64,000 bases of DNA. It comes from Actinoplanes sandaracinus (lineage in GTDB: Bacteria; Actinomycetota; Actinomycetes; Mycobacteriales; Micromonosporaceae). This document shows positions 41,858-52,474 of this stretch, piece after piece. Under the pieces are notes generated by a model. It ran no database searches, was not told the origin of the DNA, and was given only the letters and a program-made list of their open reading frames with translations. The position numbers and the translations under genes are program-made. The stretch spans positions 124,001 to 188,000 of the forward strand of contig NZ_JASCTH010000007.1 of the NCBI RefSeq assembly GCF_030009775.1, written 5' to 3'. The number at the start of each line of letters is the position of its first letter. Position 1 is the first letter of the stretch.

Positions 41858-43050
41858 GATTTCCGCGCCCAGGTCCAGGCGTAGACGCCGTCGTCACAGA
41901 CCCGGCCCGCCTCGCCGAGGCCGAGCGGCCGGAACGTGTCGACCATGACGGCCAGCTCGTCGAATCGTTCCGCGCCGAGGCTGGCCTCGATCGCGCTCGG
42001 CTGGGGGCCGTGCGAGTGCCCGCCCGGATGCAGGGAGACCGAGCCGACGTTGATGCCGGAACCCTTGCGGGCCTCGTAGTCGCCGCCCACGTAGAACATG
42101 ACCTCGTCGCTGTCGACGTTCGCGTGGTAGTACGGCACCGGCACGGCCAGCGGGTGGTAGTCGACCTTGCGCGGCACGAAGTTGCAGATCACGAAGTTGG
42201 CGCCCTCGAAGACCTGGTGCACCGGCGGCGGCTGGTGGACCCGGCCGGTGATCGGCTCGAAGTCGGCGATGTTGAACGCGTACGGGTACAGGCACCCGTC
42301 CCAGCCGACCACGTCGAACGGGTGGTGCGGCACCACGTACACGGTCCCGGCGAGCCCGGCCGGGCCGTCGCCGCGATGCTTGATGTAGACCTCGACGTTC
42401 TCCCCCTCCACCGACTGCGGAGCGTTCGGGGTGCGCAGGTCGCGTTCGCAGTACGGCGCGTGTTCCAGGAACTGCCCGTACCGCGACAGGTAGCGCTTCG
42501 GCGGGGCGATGTGACTGTTCGCCTCGATCGCGTACAGGCGCAGCGGCCCGTCCCCCGCCGGCACCCAGCGGTGCGTGGTGGCCCGCGGGATGATCACGTA
42601 GTCGCCGGGCCCGACCTCCAGGTCACCGAAGACCGTCTCGACGGCGCCCGTGCCGGCCTCGACGTAGACGCACTCGTCACCGGTGGCGTTGCGGTACAGC
42701 GGCGAGGCCGTGCCCGCGACCACGTAGTTGATCCGCACGTCGGCGTTGCCCAGGACCAGCCGCCGGTCCCGGACCGCGTCGCAGCTCTTCCACTCCTCGC
42801 CCTCGAAGAGCGCGTGCAGCTTGAGATGGCGGGGCAACAGCGGCTGGTTGGCCTCGGTCGCCTGGTCGGGCAGCTGCCAGATCCGGGCGCCGACGACCGC
42901 CGACGGGACGTGCCGGTGATAGAGCAGCGACGAGTCGGAGGAGAAGCCCTCCTCCCCCATCAGCTCCTCGTAGTAGAGCTTGCCGTCCGCGTCACGATGC
43001 TGGGTGTGCCGTTTGGCCGGGATGCTGCCCGCCCGCTGATAGTGCGCCAT
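41854..43050 (-). CDS. hmgA: Homogentisate 1,2-dioxygenase
   Basis: 398 residues. Opens the homogentisate ring to maleylacetoacetate using ferrous iron. Cupin-type features and the family core are visible: VVGARIWQLPD, PGDYVIIPRATTHRW, VVPHHPFDVVGWDG, YPYAFNIADFEPI, YHANVDSDEVMFYVGG and HPGGHSHGP, which carry the iron-binding His and Glu. Begins MAHYQRAG with GAGGTCTC upstream. Second gene of the operon, 24 bases after HPPD. Confidence 0.96.
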   Translation of the reverse strand: MAHYQRAGSIPAKRHTQHRDADGKLYYEELMGEEGFSSDSSLLYHRHVPSAVVGARIWQLPDQATEANQPLLPRHLKLHALFEGEEWKSCDAVRDRRLVLGNADVRINYVVAGTASPLYRNATGDECVYVEAGTGAVETVFGDLEVGPGDYVIIPRATTHRWVPAGDGPLRLYAIEANSHIAPPKRYLSRYGQFLEHAPYCERDLRTPNAPQSVEGENVEVYIKHRGDGPAGLAGTVYVVPHHPFDVVGWDGCLYPYAFNIADFEPITGRVHQPPPVHQVFEGANFVICNFVPRKVDYHPLAVPVPYYHANVDSDEVMFYVGGDYEARKGSGINVGSVSLHPGGHSHGPQPSAIEASLGAERFDELAVMVDTFRPLGLGEAGRVCDDGVYAWTWARKS

Positions 43051-43074
43051 GAGACCTCTCCGTTGAGATCTGAC

Positions 43075-44382
<1,308 letters not shown>

Positions 44383-44401
44383 TCACCAAGGCCGCCGCTA
44401 G

Positions 44402-44418
44402 CTGAGCAGTCTGCTCAG
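44402..44418. promoter_or_regulatory. 17-base perfect palindrome in the hpd promoter region
   Basis: CTGAGCAG-T-CTGCTCAG is a perfect inverted repeat. Related half-sites GAGCAG/GCCCAG occur at 44362-44376 and CTGGGCAG at 44429-44436, so three similar elements lie within 80 bases, 120-155 bases upstream of hpd and about 110 upstream of the divergent gene. Likely binding sites of the pathway regulator, which is not encoded next door. Confidence 0.5.
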
Positions 44419-44526
44419 TCTTCGGTCGCTGGGCAGACGCCCACGCCCTTCAGACAATTGTCAACCCGGCGGCGTCTATCCGACGGAGGATGGCGGCAAC
44501 CCGGTCGAAACACGTCCTATTGGTGG

Positions 44527-44865
44527 ATGACTGAAGAAGAGCGACCGGCCTCCCCACTGCGGACGGCCGTCCATCCGGCGTCACCCGCCGGCAGGGAACT
44601 CATGCGCACCGAGGTGCAGCGGGCCGAGGTGACCGACGTCGAGGGATGGTTCCACTGCTTCGGCGGCCTCGTCGACGCGCGCCAGGCGACCGCGGTGCTG
44701 GTCGGGTCGGTGCATCAGGACGACGACGAGCCCAACGCCAGGCAGTACGTGGTCCGGCTGCACCTGCCCGGCGGCGACACGGTGACACTGCGGCTCGGAC
44801 CGTACGACGACGCCACCTTCGCGCACGCGGTGGCGGAGACGGTGGTGCGCCGGCTCTTCGGCTGA
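44527..44865 (+). CDS. Small protein of unknown function
   Basis: 112 residues from ATG 44527 (a TTG at 44458 would extend it). Soluble, acidic/basic mix, with VEGWFHCFGGLVDARQATAV and YVVRLHLPGGDTVTLRLGPY suggesting a small beta-rich fold. No family recognised. Divergent from hpd across the palindromic region, so it may share that control. Confidence 0.6.
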   Translation: MTEEERPASPLRTAVHPASPAGRELMRTEVQRAEVTDVEGWFHCFGGLVDARQATAVLVGSVHQDDDEPNARQYVVRLHLPGGDTVTLRLGPYDDATFAHAVAETVVRRLFG

Positions 44866-44896
44866 ACCCCTTCGGCCGAGGAGCCGGCGTCACCGT

Positions 44897-46150
44897 TTAC
44901 CGCCTGCTCTCCCGCGCGCTTTCCTCAGCGCTCTCCTGGCTGACCCTCTGCGCCGGGATCTTCGGTTCGCCGGCCGTCCGGCCGGTCAGCTCGGCGAACA
45001 GCTTCTCCCAGTGCGCGGCGATGACGTGCATCTCATACTGAGCGCCGGTGGCACGCGCGGCCAACCCCATCGCCTCGCGCTCCTGACTGTTCTCGATCAG
45101 GCGCGACATGCCGGCGGCCAGACCCTCCAGATCCTCGGCCGGAACGAGCACGCCGTTGCCGCCGTCGTCGACCACATCGGCCGGGCCGGTCGGGCAGTCG
45201 AACGACACCACCGGCAGACCCGCGTTCATCGCCTCCAGCAGGACCATCGGCAGGCCCTCCTTGCGGGAGCTGAGCACGAAGATCGACGACCTGGTGAGTT
45301 CCGCGTCCAGGTTCCGGGTCGTCCCACGCAGATGGACCACCTCGTCCAGACCGCGTTCGGCGATCATGGCGGTCAGCTTCTTCCGCCACTTGCCGTCACC
45401 GAAGATGTTGAGCTGCCAGTCCGGGTGCTTCTCGTGGACCGGCACGAACGACTCGATCAGCAGATCGAAGCCCTTCTGCCGCTCCAGCCGCCCGGCGGCG
45501 ATCAGCGTCCGGTCCCGCTCGGCGTCGGGCGCGCCGGTGCGAGCCGGGATGCCGTTCGGGATGCGGACCAGCCGGACCGCGTCGCCGAGCGCCTCGCGGT
45601 AGTCGGCGAGGTCGGCCTGCGTCAGCACCGACACGGCGTCCAGCCGCGGATAGGCGCGCTTGATCTGTGCCTGCAGCCGCAACCGGTAGCTGCGGTAGTT
45701 CATGTGGTCCTGACCGATACGGATCAGCTTGCGCGGCCCGAACCAGGCGGACAGCAGGTTGAGCGCCGGCCGCGTCGAGATCAGCACCGTGCCCTTCTCC
45801 TGGGCGCGCATGTAGCGGATCACCAACAGGTCGACCTGGGGATCCCAGCGCTTGTACCGGAAGTCCCGGCCGTGCGGCATCGGGTTCGGCATGCGACGGG
45901 TCTTGCGCCACAGCCGGGAGTTGGTGCCCGCCTCGTCGGTCCACCGCGAGCCGTCGGGGCGAAGGTCCGTCACGGACACCAGCCGCACCCGTGGATCGAG
46001 CGTGAAGGCGGGCACCTCGGAGGTCCGGTACACGCTGGCGATCTCGACGTCGTGGGTGGCGCACAGCGCGTTGGCCTGATTGAAGACCGTACGGATGGTT
46101 CCGCCGATCCCGTACGCGTTGTGCAACAGATACCGAATGTTCACGGGCAC
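44897..46150 (-). CDS. Glycosyltransferase family 4 (GT-B fold)
   Basis: 417 residues. N-terminal GGTIRTVFNQANAL glycine-rich loop, linker region, and the C-terminal donor domain with AAGRLERQKGFDLLIESF, FGDGKWRKKL and the E-x7-E motif in SSRKEGLPMVLLEAMNAG. Members of this branch act on wall glycans, teichoic-like polymers or exopolysaccharide; donor and acceptor are unknown. Starts at GTG 46150 or 46144 and stands alone. Confidence 0.9.
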   Translation of the reverse strand: MPVNIRYLLHNAYGIGGTIRTVFNQANALCATHDVEIASVYRTSEVPAFTLDPRVRLVSVTDLRPDGSRWTDEAGTNSRLWRKTRRMPNPMPHGRDFRYKRWDPQVDLLVIRYMRAQEKGTVLISTRPALNLLSAWFGPRKLIRIGQDHMNYRSYRLRLQAQIKRAYPRLDAVSVLTQADLADYREALGDAVRLVRIPNGIPARTGAPDAERDRTLIAAGRLERQKGFDLLIESFVPVHEKHPDWQLNIFGDGKWRKKLTAMIAERGLDEVVHLRGTTRNLDAELTRSSIFVLSSRKEGLPMVLLEAMNAGLPVVSFDCPTGPADVVDDGGNGVLVPAEDLEGLAAGMSRLIENSQEREAMGLAARATGAQYEMHVIAAHWEKLFAELTGRTAGEPKIPAQRVSQESAEESARESRR

Positions 46151-46533
46151 AACCTATGTTTCGCTGTCAATCGGCGCTGTCCCTCGAATCGGGCATCCCG
46201 CCGATGACTACCGGCCGCCGGGCCTGACGCTCATCCATGTCGGGTGCGAACTCGCATGCCACAAGGCGGCTGGAGCTTCCAGGTCGCCCGCAGCAGAGGC
46301 CAAGCTAGCAGCGCGGATGCCGGGCACGAAATCGATCGTCTGACCGTCTTCGGACGGCGGTTCGGAGGACGGGCCCATCCGCGACACCGCTAGGCACCAA
46401 CAGACAGCAACGACATCTCGGGCTGTATCGGTCACATCCGCGTGCTTTTCCAGCCCTGAATGTGGCCTTGACCACCCATTCCACCTCGGCCCGGCCGTCG
46501 GTCTCCGGCCGGCGCGGCCGTCGGGCCGCGCGG
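46151..46533. other. 383-base intergenic region
   Basis: No confident gene. It carries a small CCGTC-TTCG-GACGG hairpin (46344-46357) with a stable tetraloop and an AT-richer stretch near 46390-46470. It should hold the glycosyltransferase promoter at its left side. A short minus-strand open frame is not protein-like enough to call. Confidence 0.45.
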
Positions 46534-46821
46534 CTACGACAGGAGTCGCTCGAAGCCGGCCGCGGCTCGGGAGGCGACGAACTCGGTCACGGCGTACTCG
46601 GCGAGGCCGAGCCGGCGGAACGGATCCTCGGCGAGCCGGCGCTCGAGATCCTCCGCGGAGAGGCCGCCGGCCAGGATCACGCCACCGACGCGGGGCACGC
46701 GCCGGCCGGAGGCGATGAACACCCCGTCGGCATACTGCCGGTCCAGCCAGGCGATGTGATCCTGCAGCGCCTCGTCGACCCGGGCGAGGTCGGCCCGGTA
46801 GGTAAGTACCACCACGAACAT
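46534..46821 (-). CDS. YciI-like small protein
   Basis: 95 residues of the YciI/dimeric ferredoxin-like fold: MFVVVLTYRADLARVDEAL, HIAWLDRQYADGVFIASGRR (with the conserved His), then GGVILAGG and a C-terminal LAEYAVTEF. Possibly binds a small aromatic; no reaction is established. Start ATG 46821; no ribosome-binding site, so possibly leaderless. Its promoter region also contains a short plus-strand fragment. Confidence 0.85.
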   Translation of the reverse strand: MFVVVLTYRADLARVDEALQDHIAWLDRQYADGVFIASGRRVPRVGGVILAGGLSAEDLERRLAEDPFRRLGLAEYAVTEFVASRAAAGFERLLS

Positions 46822-46834
46822 TGCATGATCGTAA

Positions 46835-46951
46835 ATGACGGTGGACGCCCGGGCCCGCCGGTGGGCCCGGCGCATGGGCGACGACGTGCAGAACTCCCTC
46901 GCCGTGGACCTCGACCGTCTGGCCACCCTCGCCGAGACCCCGGCCCGCTGA
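46835..46951 (+). other. Short open frame, possible gene remnant
   Basis: 38 codons from ATG 46835: MTVDARARRWARRMGDDVQ, then NSLAVDLDRLATLAETPAR, an amphipathic helix typical of a protein C-terminus. No ribosome-binding site. May be the tail of a deleted gene or a small protein opposite the YciI-like gene. Confidence 0.3.
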
Positions 46952-47041
46952 CCCGACCGTCGCGTCACGACGAGGCGCGCGGCAGCCACAAGCCCCGGCC
47001 GGACGGGTGGGTTCCATCGGCGCGGCGCCCGCGCGGGAGGC

Positions 47042-47455
47042 TCATCGAGCGTCGGTGAACTCCAGGGAGCCGAACTCCCAGTACGCCCGCAGGGCGGAGA
47101 GCCTGCCGTTGCCGTCGCCCCGGTAGGTGAACACGCCGCGCACGACGGCGGTCTGCCCGCCGGGCAGGCTCATGTGGATCGAGCCCACGTCGGCCACCTC
47201 GTCGCCGCAGAGGTACGACCGCTCGATCTCGAAGCGGAGACTGTCCACCTGGGCGATCACGGTGTCGTAGAAGACCGCGATGGCCGCGGCGCCGCGGTGC
47301 CCGGCGCCCGCGGGATCGAGCGGCGACGGACCGACCGGGTCCTGGACGATCGCGTCCGGCGTGAACAGACCGAGCCAGGCCTCCCGGTCGTTGGCGCCGG
47401 CCGCCGCCTGGGAACGGCGTGCCAGGTCCCGCACTGTCGCGACCGCTTCCGTCAT
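47042..47455 (-). CDS. SnoaL/NTF2-like fold protein
   Basis: 137 residues with the NTF2-like pattern: a long helix (ARRSQAAAGANDREAWLGLF), TPDAIVQDPVGPSP, HRGAAAIAVFYDTVIAQVDS and closing strands VVRGVFTYRG. Includes both isomerases/cyclases and plain binding proteins, so no reaction is given. ATG 47455 has GGGAG 7 bases upstream. Stands alone between intergenic gaps. Confidence 0.85.
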   Translation of the reverse strand: MTEAVATVRDLARRSQAAAGANDREAWLGLFTPDAIVQDPVGPSPLDPAGAGHRGAAAIAVFYDTVIAQVDSLRFEIERSYLCGDEVADVGSIHMSLPGGQTAVVRGVFTYRGDGNGRLSALRAYWEFGSLEFTDAR

Positions 47456-47553
47456 CACCGGTCTCCCGTCATGCGGCCGCACTCGCGGGCTGTCCCCCAG
47501 CGTCCTCGTGACCACCGCCGTCACGCCAGTAGAACAGGTTCTATCGAAGGAGG

Positions 47554-48087
47554 TCAATCCGGTGGTGTGATCCGCCGCGCCGTCTGAGCTGGAGGCGTGC
47601 ACGGCAACGCCCGACGCCCTGTCATTTGCGGGGATGGCTCCAGGCGTTCCCGGTCACGGGTGAGCTGGAACCGCGTCGTTCCACTGTGATGCGCCTGCCA
47701 GCCCGCGCCGAGCGCCTCCCGGACGATCTTCGCGACCAGAGCCGGCGCGATGGGGTTCAGCTCGAACACTTCGGCCGCCCGGCCGGCAGGTGCGGTGATG
47801 ATCGGCCCGTAGTTCAGCCATGGGTCGTCGAAGGCCACCATGACCTCCAACGCGCCGCCGCGCCGGGGTGCGTCGTGCCAGACCTTGACCCTGACATGGC
47901 CAGGATCCACCAGGCCGACGGTCCATCGGTAGGCGATGTCCTCGACGACGATGCTCCTGATACGGGACCGGGCCACGACGAAAGAGTAGGCGCCATCCGC
48001 TTGTGCCGCGATGACGCGTTCGCGATTCCGGCCGCAGCAGGTTCGGCGGAAGGCGCCGTCCGACCACGGTCTGACGGTCACGTTCAT
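47554..48087 (-). CDS. Hypothetical protein, no family recognised
   Basis: 177 residues. Begins MNVTVRPWSDGAFRRTCC and contains RIRSIVVEDIAYRWTVGL and VDPGHVRVKVWHDAPRRG; a C-terminal ALVAKIVREALGAGWQ looks like an amphipathic helix. No signal peptide. GGAG lies 6 bases upstream of ATG 48087. Neighbours give no hint. The last 30 residues are Pro/Arg-rich, so the 3' end could extend into junk. Confidence 0.6.
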   Translation of the reverse strand: MNVTVRPWSDGAFRRTCCGRNRERVIAAQADGAYSFVVARSRIRSIVVEDIAYRWTVGLVDPGHVRVKVWHDAPRRGGALEVMVAFDDPWLNYGPIITAPAGRAAEVFELNPIAPALVAKIVREALGAGWQAHHSGTTRFQLTRDRERLEPSPQMTGRRALPCTPPAQTARRITPPD

Positions 48088-48135
48088 ACCGTGCTCCGAC
48101 GCGCCGGGTGTCACCGATGGGCCACTGTCGATCTC

Positions 48136-48843
48136 ATGACGGAACCGCGTTTTCCCGGCCGCTGGCTCGGCGGCGTCGCACTCGTTCTCGGCCCGCTGCT
48201 CATGTCGACCGGGGTCCTGCTCCGCGCTGGGCGCGACTTCTTCTTCCCCGAGCAACTCGCCGCGTACGCCCAGCACCCGGCCTTGATGCTCACCGCCTAC
48301 AGCTGCTTCCTCGCCGGCAACGTGCTGCTGTGGCCCGCCGTCGCCGTGCTCGCTCAGCGCATCGGCGCGACAAAGCCGATCATCGCTGTCTGGGGCGGGG
48401 CCCTGGCGACGTTCGGCCTGTTCGCCCGAACCTTCCACGCCGGAGTCGACCATCTGGCATTTCAGCTGGTCCGGGTCCAAGACCTGCCGACGGCGACCCA
48501 GGCGGTGGCCGACTCCTACACTGCCTACCACATCATCAGCGCGCTCTCCGTGGCGATCATGGCAGGCTGGATCGTGCTCGCGGTCGGCGCCTGGCGCGCC
48601 CGCGTCCTCGGCCTGCCCCGGGCGATCGCCCTGGCGGCGATGTCCGCACTGCCCCTGGGCGTACTCAAGGGCACCACCCCGCTGTCGATCATCGCCGTGG
48701 CCGGCCTGATCGTGGCCCTGATTCCCCTGGGGGCGCGGGTTCTCCGGGAAGGCCAGACGCCCCGTCCACGTGCGGTCGCCGGCTGGTGCGGCGCGGTCCT
48801 GATCGCCGGCGCCGCGATGACCATCCTCGGCATGCTGGGCTGA
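48136..48843 (+). CDS. Polytopic membrane protein
   Basis: 235 residues with about six transmembrane helices (for example GGVALVLGPLLMSTGVLL, MLTAYSCFLAGNVLLWPA, IISALSVAIMAGWIVLAV and a C-terminal CGAVLIAGAAMTILGM). No family recognised with confidence. ATG 48136 lies 49 bases from the divergent gene at 48087. Confidence 0.75.
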   Translation: MTEPRFPGRWLGGVALVLGPLLMSTGVLLRAGRDFFFPEQLAAYAQHPALMLTAYSCFLAGNVLLWPAVAVLAQRIGATKPIIAVWGGALATFGLFARTFHAGVDHLAFQLVRVQDLPTATQAVADSYTAYHIISALSVAIMAGWIVLAVGAWRARVLGLPRAIALAAMSALPLGVLKGTTPLSIIAVAGLIVALIPLGARVLREGQTPRPRAVAGWCGAVLIAGAAMTILGMLG

Positions 48844-49175
48844 CACGGACTCCGCCCTTGTTTCGCCATCGACACATGCCTATGATTCAGCCACCCCGAA
48901 AGTTAACATCCCCGCAACATCAAACAACGTCGAAGCGGTTCGACAACTCTATGTGTCGATCGGCGGGCCTCGTCGACCGTTCCCTTCGCATGCCCGCACA
49001 CGGTCGCATGCATCCGCCTCGGACAGAAACGCGCTGCGACGCAATGAATCGAAGGCGCCGCCTTTCCCGCCGGGCACGGCCACACCGGTGGTCACGCCGA
49101 GCGCCGACGCCGCGCAGTCAGCCACGTCGATCAAGTTGGTTTCCACGCCTCCAGACCGAATGCAGGGAGATACCG
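48844..49175. other. 332-base leader of the GH5 gene
   Basis: Lower GC than the flanks. No gene. Should carry the promoter and any sugar-responsive site for the cellulase; no copy of the CebR-type 14-base palindrome was seen. Confidence 0.5.
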
Positions 49176-50786
49176 ATGGGCTCACAATCGAGGAAGGTCC
49201 GGTTCGCGTTTCTTGCCGCCGCTCTGACGCTGACCGGATCCGTGTCCGGCGTGACGAGTCCGGCGTCGGCCGACGTCGCGGCCCCACTGAACGCTTCGCA
49301 GCTTGTCGCCGACATGGGCGCGGGCTGGAATCTAGGAAACTCGCTGGAAGCCAGTGCCAACGGAATCCCCAGCGAAACGGCATGGAACAACCCGATCGTA
49401 ACGCAAGCTCTTGTCGACAGGGTGAAGGCGGCGGGATTCAAGACGATCCGCATCCCGGTGTCCTACCTGGGCCACATCGGCCCCGGCCCGAATTACACGA
49501 TCAACCCCTCCTGGCTGAACAGGGTCCGAGAAGTCGTCGACTACGCCCACAACCGAGGCCTGTATGTGCTGATCAACATGCATGGAGACGGCTACAAAAC
49601 CGTCTCCGGATCCTGGCTGATCTGTGATTCGACTTCCCAGACGACGATCAGGGACCGGTACCAGAAGGCATGGCAGCAGATCGCGACCAGGTTTCAGGGT
49701 TACAGCGATCGCCTGATCTTCGAATCCATGAACGAAAACTTCGACGGGCAATACGGCCGCCCCACTCAACCGTGCTACTCGAACATCAACGCCTACAACC
49801 AGATCTTCGTGGACACCGTGCGGAGAACCGGGTCGAACAACAGTTCAAGGTGGCTGCTCGTCCCGGGCTGGAACACGAACATCGAGTACACCGCGGGCAA
49901 CTACGGCTTCGTTCTTCCGACGGACCTGAATCGATCCTCAACCATTCCCAGCAATGAGCAGAGGATCATGATCTCGGTTCACTATTACGACCCGTGGGAC
50001 TTCACGGGAACGGAGGACGGCACCATCACGCAATGGGGGCCGGCCGCGACCAACCCGTCGAAGAGGTCGACCTGGGGACAGGAAGACCATCTGGACGCGC
50101 AGTTGAAGAAGATGTACGACACTTTCGTCGTGCGAGGCTATCCGGTGTTCGTCGGCGAATACGGCGCCATCGACAAGACGTCGTTCGACTCCTCGAACAA
50201 CAGGTACCGTGCCGACTTCGCGCGCACATTGGTGGCCACTGCCAAAAAATACGGAGCGGCCACCGCCTACTGGGACAACGGTGTGAACGGGCAGTACGGG
50301 TTCGGGCTGTTCAACCGAGGCTCTGCCACGGTGACCCAGCAGGGCATTGTTGATGCCATCATGAGCGCCGTCGGCAGCGGCCCGGCCCAACCGTCGCAGC
50401 GGTATGAGGCGGAGACCGCACCGGCTGTGTGCCAGGGCACCATCGATGCGAATCACGCCGGCTACTCCGGCACCGGATTCTGCAACGGAAGCAACGCGAT
50501 CGGCGCCTACGCTCAGTTCACGGTCAACGCGTCCGCGGCCGGCCCGGTCACGGTGCGGATCCGGTTCGCCAACGGCGCCACCGGCGCACGGTCAGCGAAC
50601 CTGGCAGTCAACGGAATCGCGGTCTCGACGGTCTCGTTCGAGTCCACCAGCACGTGGGCAAGCTGGACCACCAAGTCCGTGACCGTCACGCTGAAGGCCG
50701 GCGCCAACACCATCCGGCTGGATCCGACCACGGCAGCCGGGCTGGTCAACGTCGATCGCCTGGACGTCGGTGCGGCCTCCGCCTGA
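49176..50786 (+). CDS. Secreted GH5 endoglucanase with C-terminal CBM35-like module
   Basis: 536 residues. Signal peptide 1-33. GH5 barrel about 40-390: MGAGWNLGNSLEA, acid/base E187 in ESMNENFDG, nucleophile E328 in VFVGEYGAI. After a short linker a beta-sandwich module (about 399-533: YEAETAP, GYSGTGFCNG, VRIRFANGA, NVDRLDV) matches the CBM6/35 group. The enzyme would cleave beta-1,4-glucan (or mannan/xylan relatives) outside the cell. ATG has AGGGAG at 6 bases. Ends at a repeat-containing hairpin. Confidence 0.95.
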   Translation: MGSQSRKVRFAFLAAALTLTGSVSGVTSPASADVAAPLNASQLVADMGAGWNLGNSLEASANGIPSETAWNNPIVTQALVDRVKAAGFKTIRIPVSYLGHIGPGPNYTINPSWLNRVREVVDYAHNRGLYVLINMHGDGYKTVSGSWLICDSTSQTTIRDRYQKAWQQIATRFQGYSDRLIFESMNENFDGQYGRPTQPCYSNINAYNQIFVDTVRRTGSNNSSRWLLVPGWNTNIEYTAGNYGFVLPTDLNRSSTIPSNEQRIMISVHYYDPWDFTGTEDGTITQWGPAATNPSKRSTWGQEDHLDAQLKKMYDTFVVRGYPVFVGEYGAIDKTSFDSSNNRYRADFARTLVATAKKYGAATAYWDNGVNGQYGFGLFNRGSATVTQQGIVDAIMSAVGSGPAQPSQRYEAETAPAVCQGTIDANHAGYSGTGFCNGSNAIGAYAQFTVNASAAGPVTVRIRFANGATGARSANLAVNGIAVSTVSFESTSTWASWTTKSVTVTLKAGANTIRLDPTTAAGLVNVDRLDVGAASA

Positions 50787-50832
50787 CGGCCGAGCTCTCC
50801 GGAGCATGGCCTCTCCCGTTCGGCAACCGGAT

Positions 50833-50894
50833 CGGTGAGCGGAGCCGGCCCGTCAGCGGAGCCGGCCCGTCAGCGGAGCTGGCCCCGCTCACCG
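50833..50894. terminator. Hairpin with internal 17-base tandem repeats
   Basis: A 10-base perfect stem (50833-50842 with 50885-50894) closes a loop made of 17-base direct repeats: identical copies at 50839-50855 and 50856-50872 and a degenerate third. It lies between the convergent GH5 and LLM-class genes and probably ends both transcripts. Confidence 0.6.
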
Positions 50895-50901
50895 ACGTGA
50901 C

Positions 50902-51738
50902 TCAGAGCAGTATCTCAGCGAGGGTGTCCACCTGCCGAGGATCGTCGGCGTAGCAGTACAGCACGAGCTCGTCGGCGCCGAGCTCGCGGTAGGCGGCGGC
51001 GGTCTCCGCGATCTGCGCCGGATCGGTCAGCGGTTCGCCCCATCCGGGCCGGCCCGTGAACGCGTAGTAGCCGGCCACGGCACGGCGGCCCCGCTCCACC
51101 GTCTCGCGTGGGCCGACCGCCACGTTGATCTGGCAGACCAGGCGCGGCCTTCCCGGCCGCCCGGCGTCCGCCCACTCCTGTCGCACCGTCTGCACCAGTG
51201 GGCCGGCCCAGGTCAGCGGGGCCGCGCAGATGAAGCCCTCGCCGTACCGGGCGACCCGGCGCAGCGCGGCCGGGGCGAAGCCGCCGATGAGGATCGGCGG
51301 GCCGCCGGCGGTGGCCGGGCGGGGACCGATGGTGGCGGTGCGGAACTCCCCGCCCCGCCAGATCTCCCGCATCGCGGTCAGCTGGGCGTCGAGCATGCGG
51401 CCGCGCTGCTCGATCGGTGTCCCGGCGGCCGCGTGGTCGTCCTCGCGGCCGCCGATGCCGACACCCAGCACGAAGCGGCCGCCGGACATGCGATCGATCG
51501 TGGCGACCTGCTTGGCCAGCAGTGCCGTGCCCCGCAACGGACCCAGCAGGACCTCGGTCTGCAGGCGGATGCGACCGGTGGCGCCGGCCAGGACGGCCAG
51601 AGCGGTCAGCGGCTCAGGATTGTCGAAGGCGAGCCGGTCGAGCAGGGCGAGGGTGCCGAAGCCGGCGGCCTCGGCCGCGCGGGCCCAATCGAGCAACCGC
51701 TCGGGGGCGCTGATGGGCAGGCCCAAACCGTAATCCAT
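50902..51738 (-). CDS. LLM-class F420/FMN-dependent oxidoreductase
   Basis: 278 residues of the luciferase-like barrel: GLGLPISAPERLLDWARAAE, TGRIRLQTEVLLGPLRGTAL, LAKQVATIDRMSGGRFVLGVGIGG and GPPILIGGFAPAALRRVARYGEG. Sequence is closer to the F420-dependent group (Rv/MSMEG LLM family). Substrate unknown. ATG 51738 has GGAGAG at 6 bases. A 268-base gap with no gene follows to the DoxX gene. Confidence 0.9.
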   Translation of the reverse strand: MDYGLGLPISAPERLLDWARAAEAAGFGTLALLDRLAFDNPEPLTALAVLAGATGRIRLQTEVLLGPLRGTALLAKQVATIDRMSGGRFVLGVGIGGREDDHAAAGTPIEQRGRMLDAQLTAMREIWRGGEFRTATIGPRPATAGGPPILIGGFAPAALRRVARYGEGFICAAPLTWAGPLVQTVRQEWADAGRPGRPRLVCQINVAVGPRETVERGRRAVAGYYAFTGRPGWGEPLTDPAQIAETAAAYRELGADELVLYCYADDPRQVDTLAEILL

Positions 51739-52006
51739 GATGTTCTCTCCGAACGTAGGCGGCAACCAGCGAGTCGCCACCTCCTGCCCGGTGAGGTGCG
51801 GGCCCCGGGGTTGTCTGCGACGTGGTTCTCGGCCCGGGAAGCGGAGTCCCGGCGAGCATAGGCGCCACCTCGCGGCGGCGAAACCTCATTTCCCGCCGGG
51901 ATTCGTGGGCGGCGGGCGATGAGTTCCGCCCGCCTCGCAGGTCTACACAGACGCCTCGATCAGTCCGGGGCGGCAAGCGTCACTTCCTGCGAGCTGAGGA
52001 CACACC

Positions 52007-52411
52007 ATGACCGTCGTCGACACCGCACCTGCCACGGCCGCGCCCCGGTTGCACCGGACGTTGTGGGTGATTCAGGTATTCCTAGGGGTGTTTCTCGTCG
52101 TCGCTTCGGCCGGGCCCAAGCTGTTCGGTGAGGCGTACGCCGTCCAGACCTTCGAGGACATGGGCGCTCCCACGTGGTTCCGCTACTTCGTCGGGCTGGT
52201 GGAGCTGGCCGGTGGTGCCGGACTGCTCGTGCCGCGCCTCGCCGGGCCCGCCGCCGTGGGCCTCGCCCTGCTGATGGTGGGTGCGGCCATCACGCAGGCC
52301 GCCATCCTGCACGGCGGCGCGCTGGTGATCACCCCCGTGGCGTTGTTCGCCCTCTTCGTGTTCATCGCCTGGGGCCGCCGCGACTCGCTCAGCCGCCTCC
52401 TGAAGCGGTAG
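52007..52411 (+). CDS. DoxX-like membrane protein
   Basis: 134 residues, four transmembrane helices: HRTLWVIQVFLGVFLVVASA, a KLFGEAYAVQTFEDMG loop, RYFVGLVELAGGAGLLVP, and two C-terminal helices ending WGRRDS. Typical DoxX-like layout. ATG with GAGG at about 8 bases. Convergent with the MarR-EVE operon; a hairpin lies between them. Confidence 0.85.
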   Translation: MTVVDTAPATAAPRLHRTLWVIQVFLGVFLVVASAGPKLFGEAYAVQTFEDMGAPTWFRYFVGLVELAGGAGLLVPRLAGPAAVGLALLMVGAAITQAAILHGGALVITPVALFALFVFIAWGRRDSLSRLLKR

Positions 52412-52446
52412 GAGAACGGCGAATCACCGGCCGCCGGCGCCGCCTG

Positions 52447-52474
52447 CCGTGCTCCCGGATGTCATCCGGCACGG
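52447..52474. terminator. Hairpin between convergent genes
   Basis: Arms CCGTGC (52447-52452) and GCACGG (52469-52474) plus the inner CGGATG/CATCCG pair form a near-perfect stem with a 3-base bulge, overlapping the MarR stop codon. Likely bidirectional terminator of the DoxX gene and the MarR operon. Confidence 0.45.

Noticed and set aside
46344-46357. CCGTC-TTCG-GACGG mini-hairpin as a terminator
   Set aside because: Only five base pairs and not positioned at a gene end; kept only as a note in the intergenic entry.
50513-50807. Minus-strand open frames within the CBM module of the GH5 gene
   Set aside because: Shadow frames of a clearly recognised carbohydrate-binding module.
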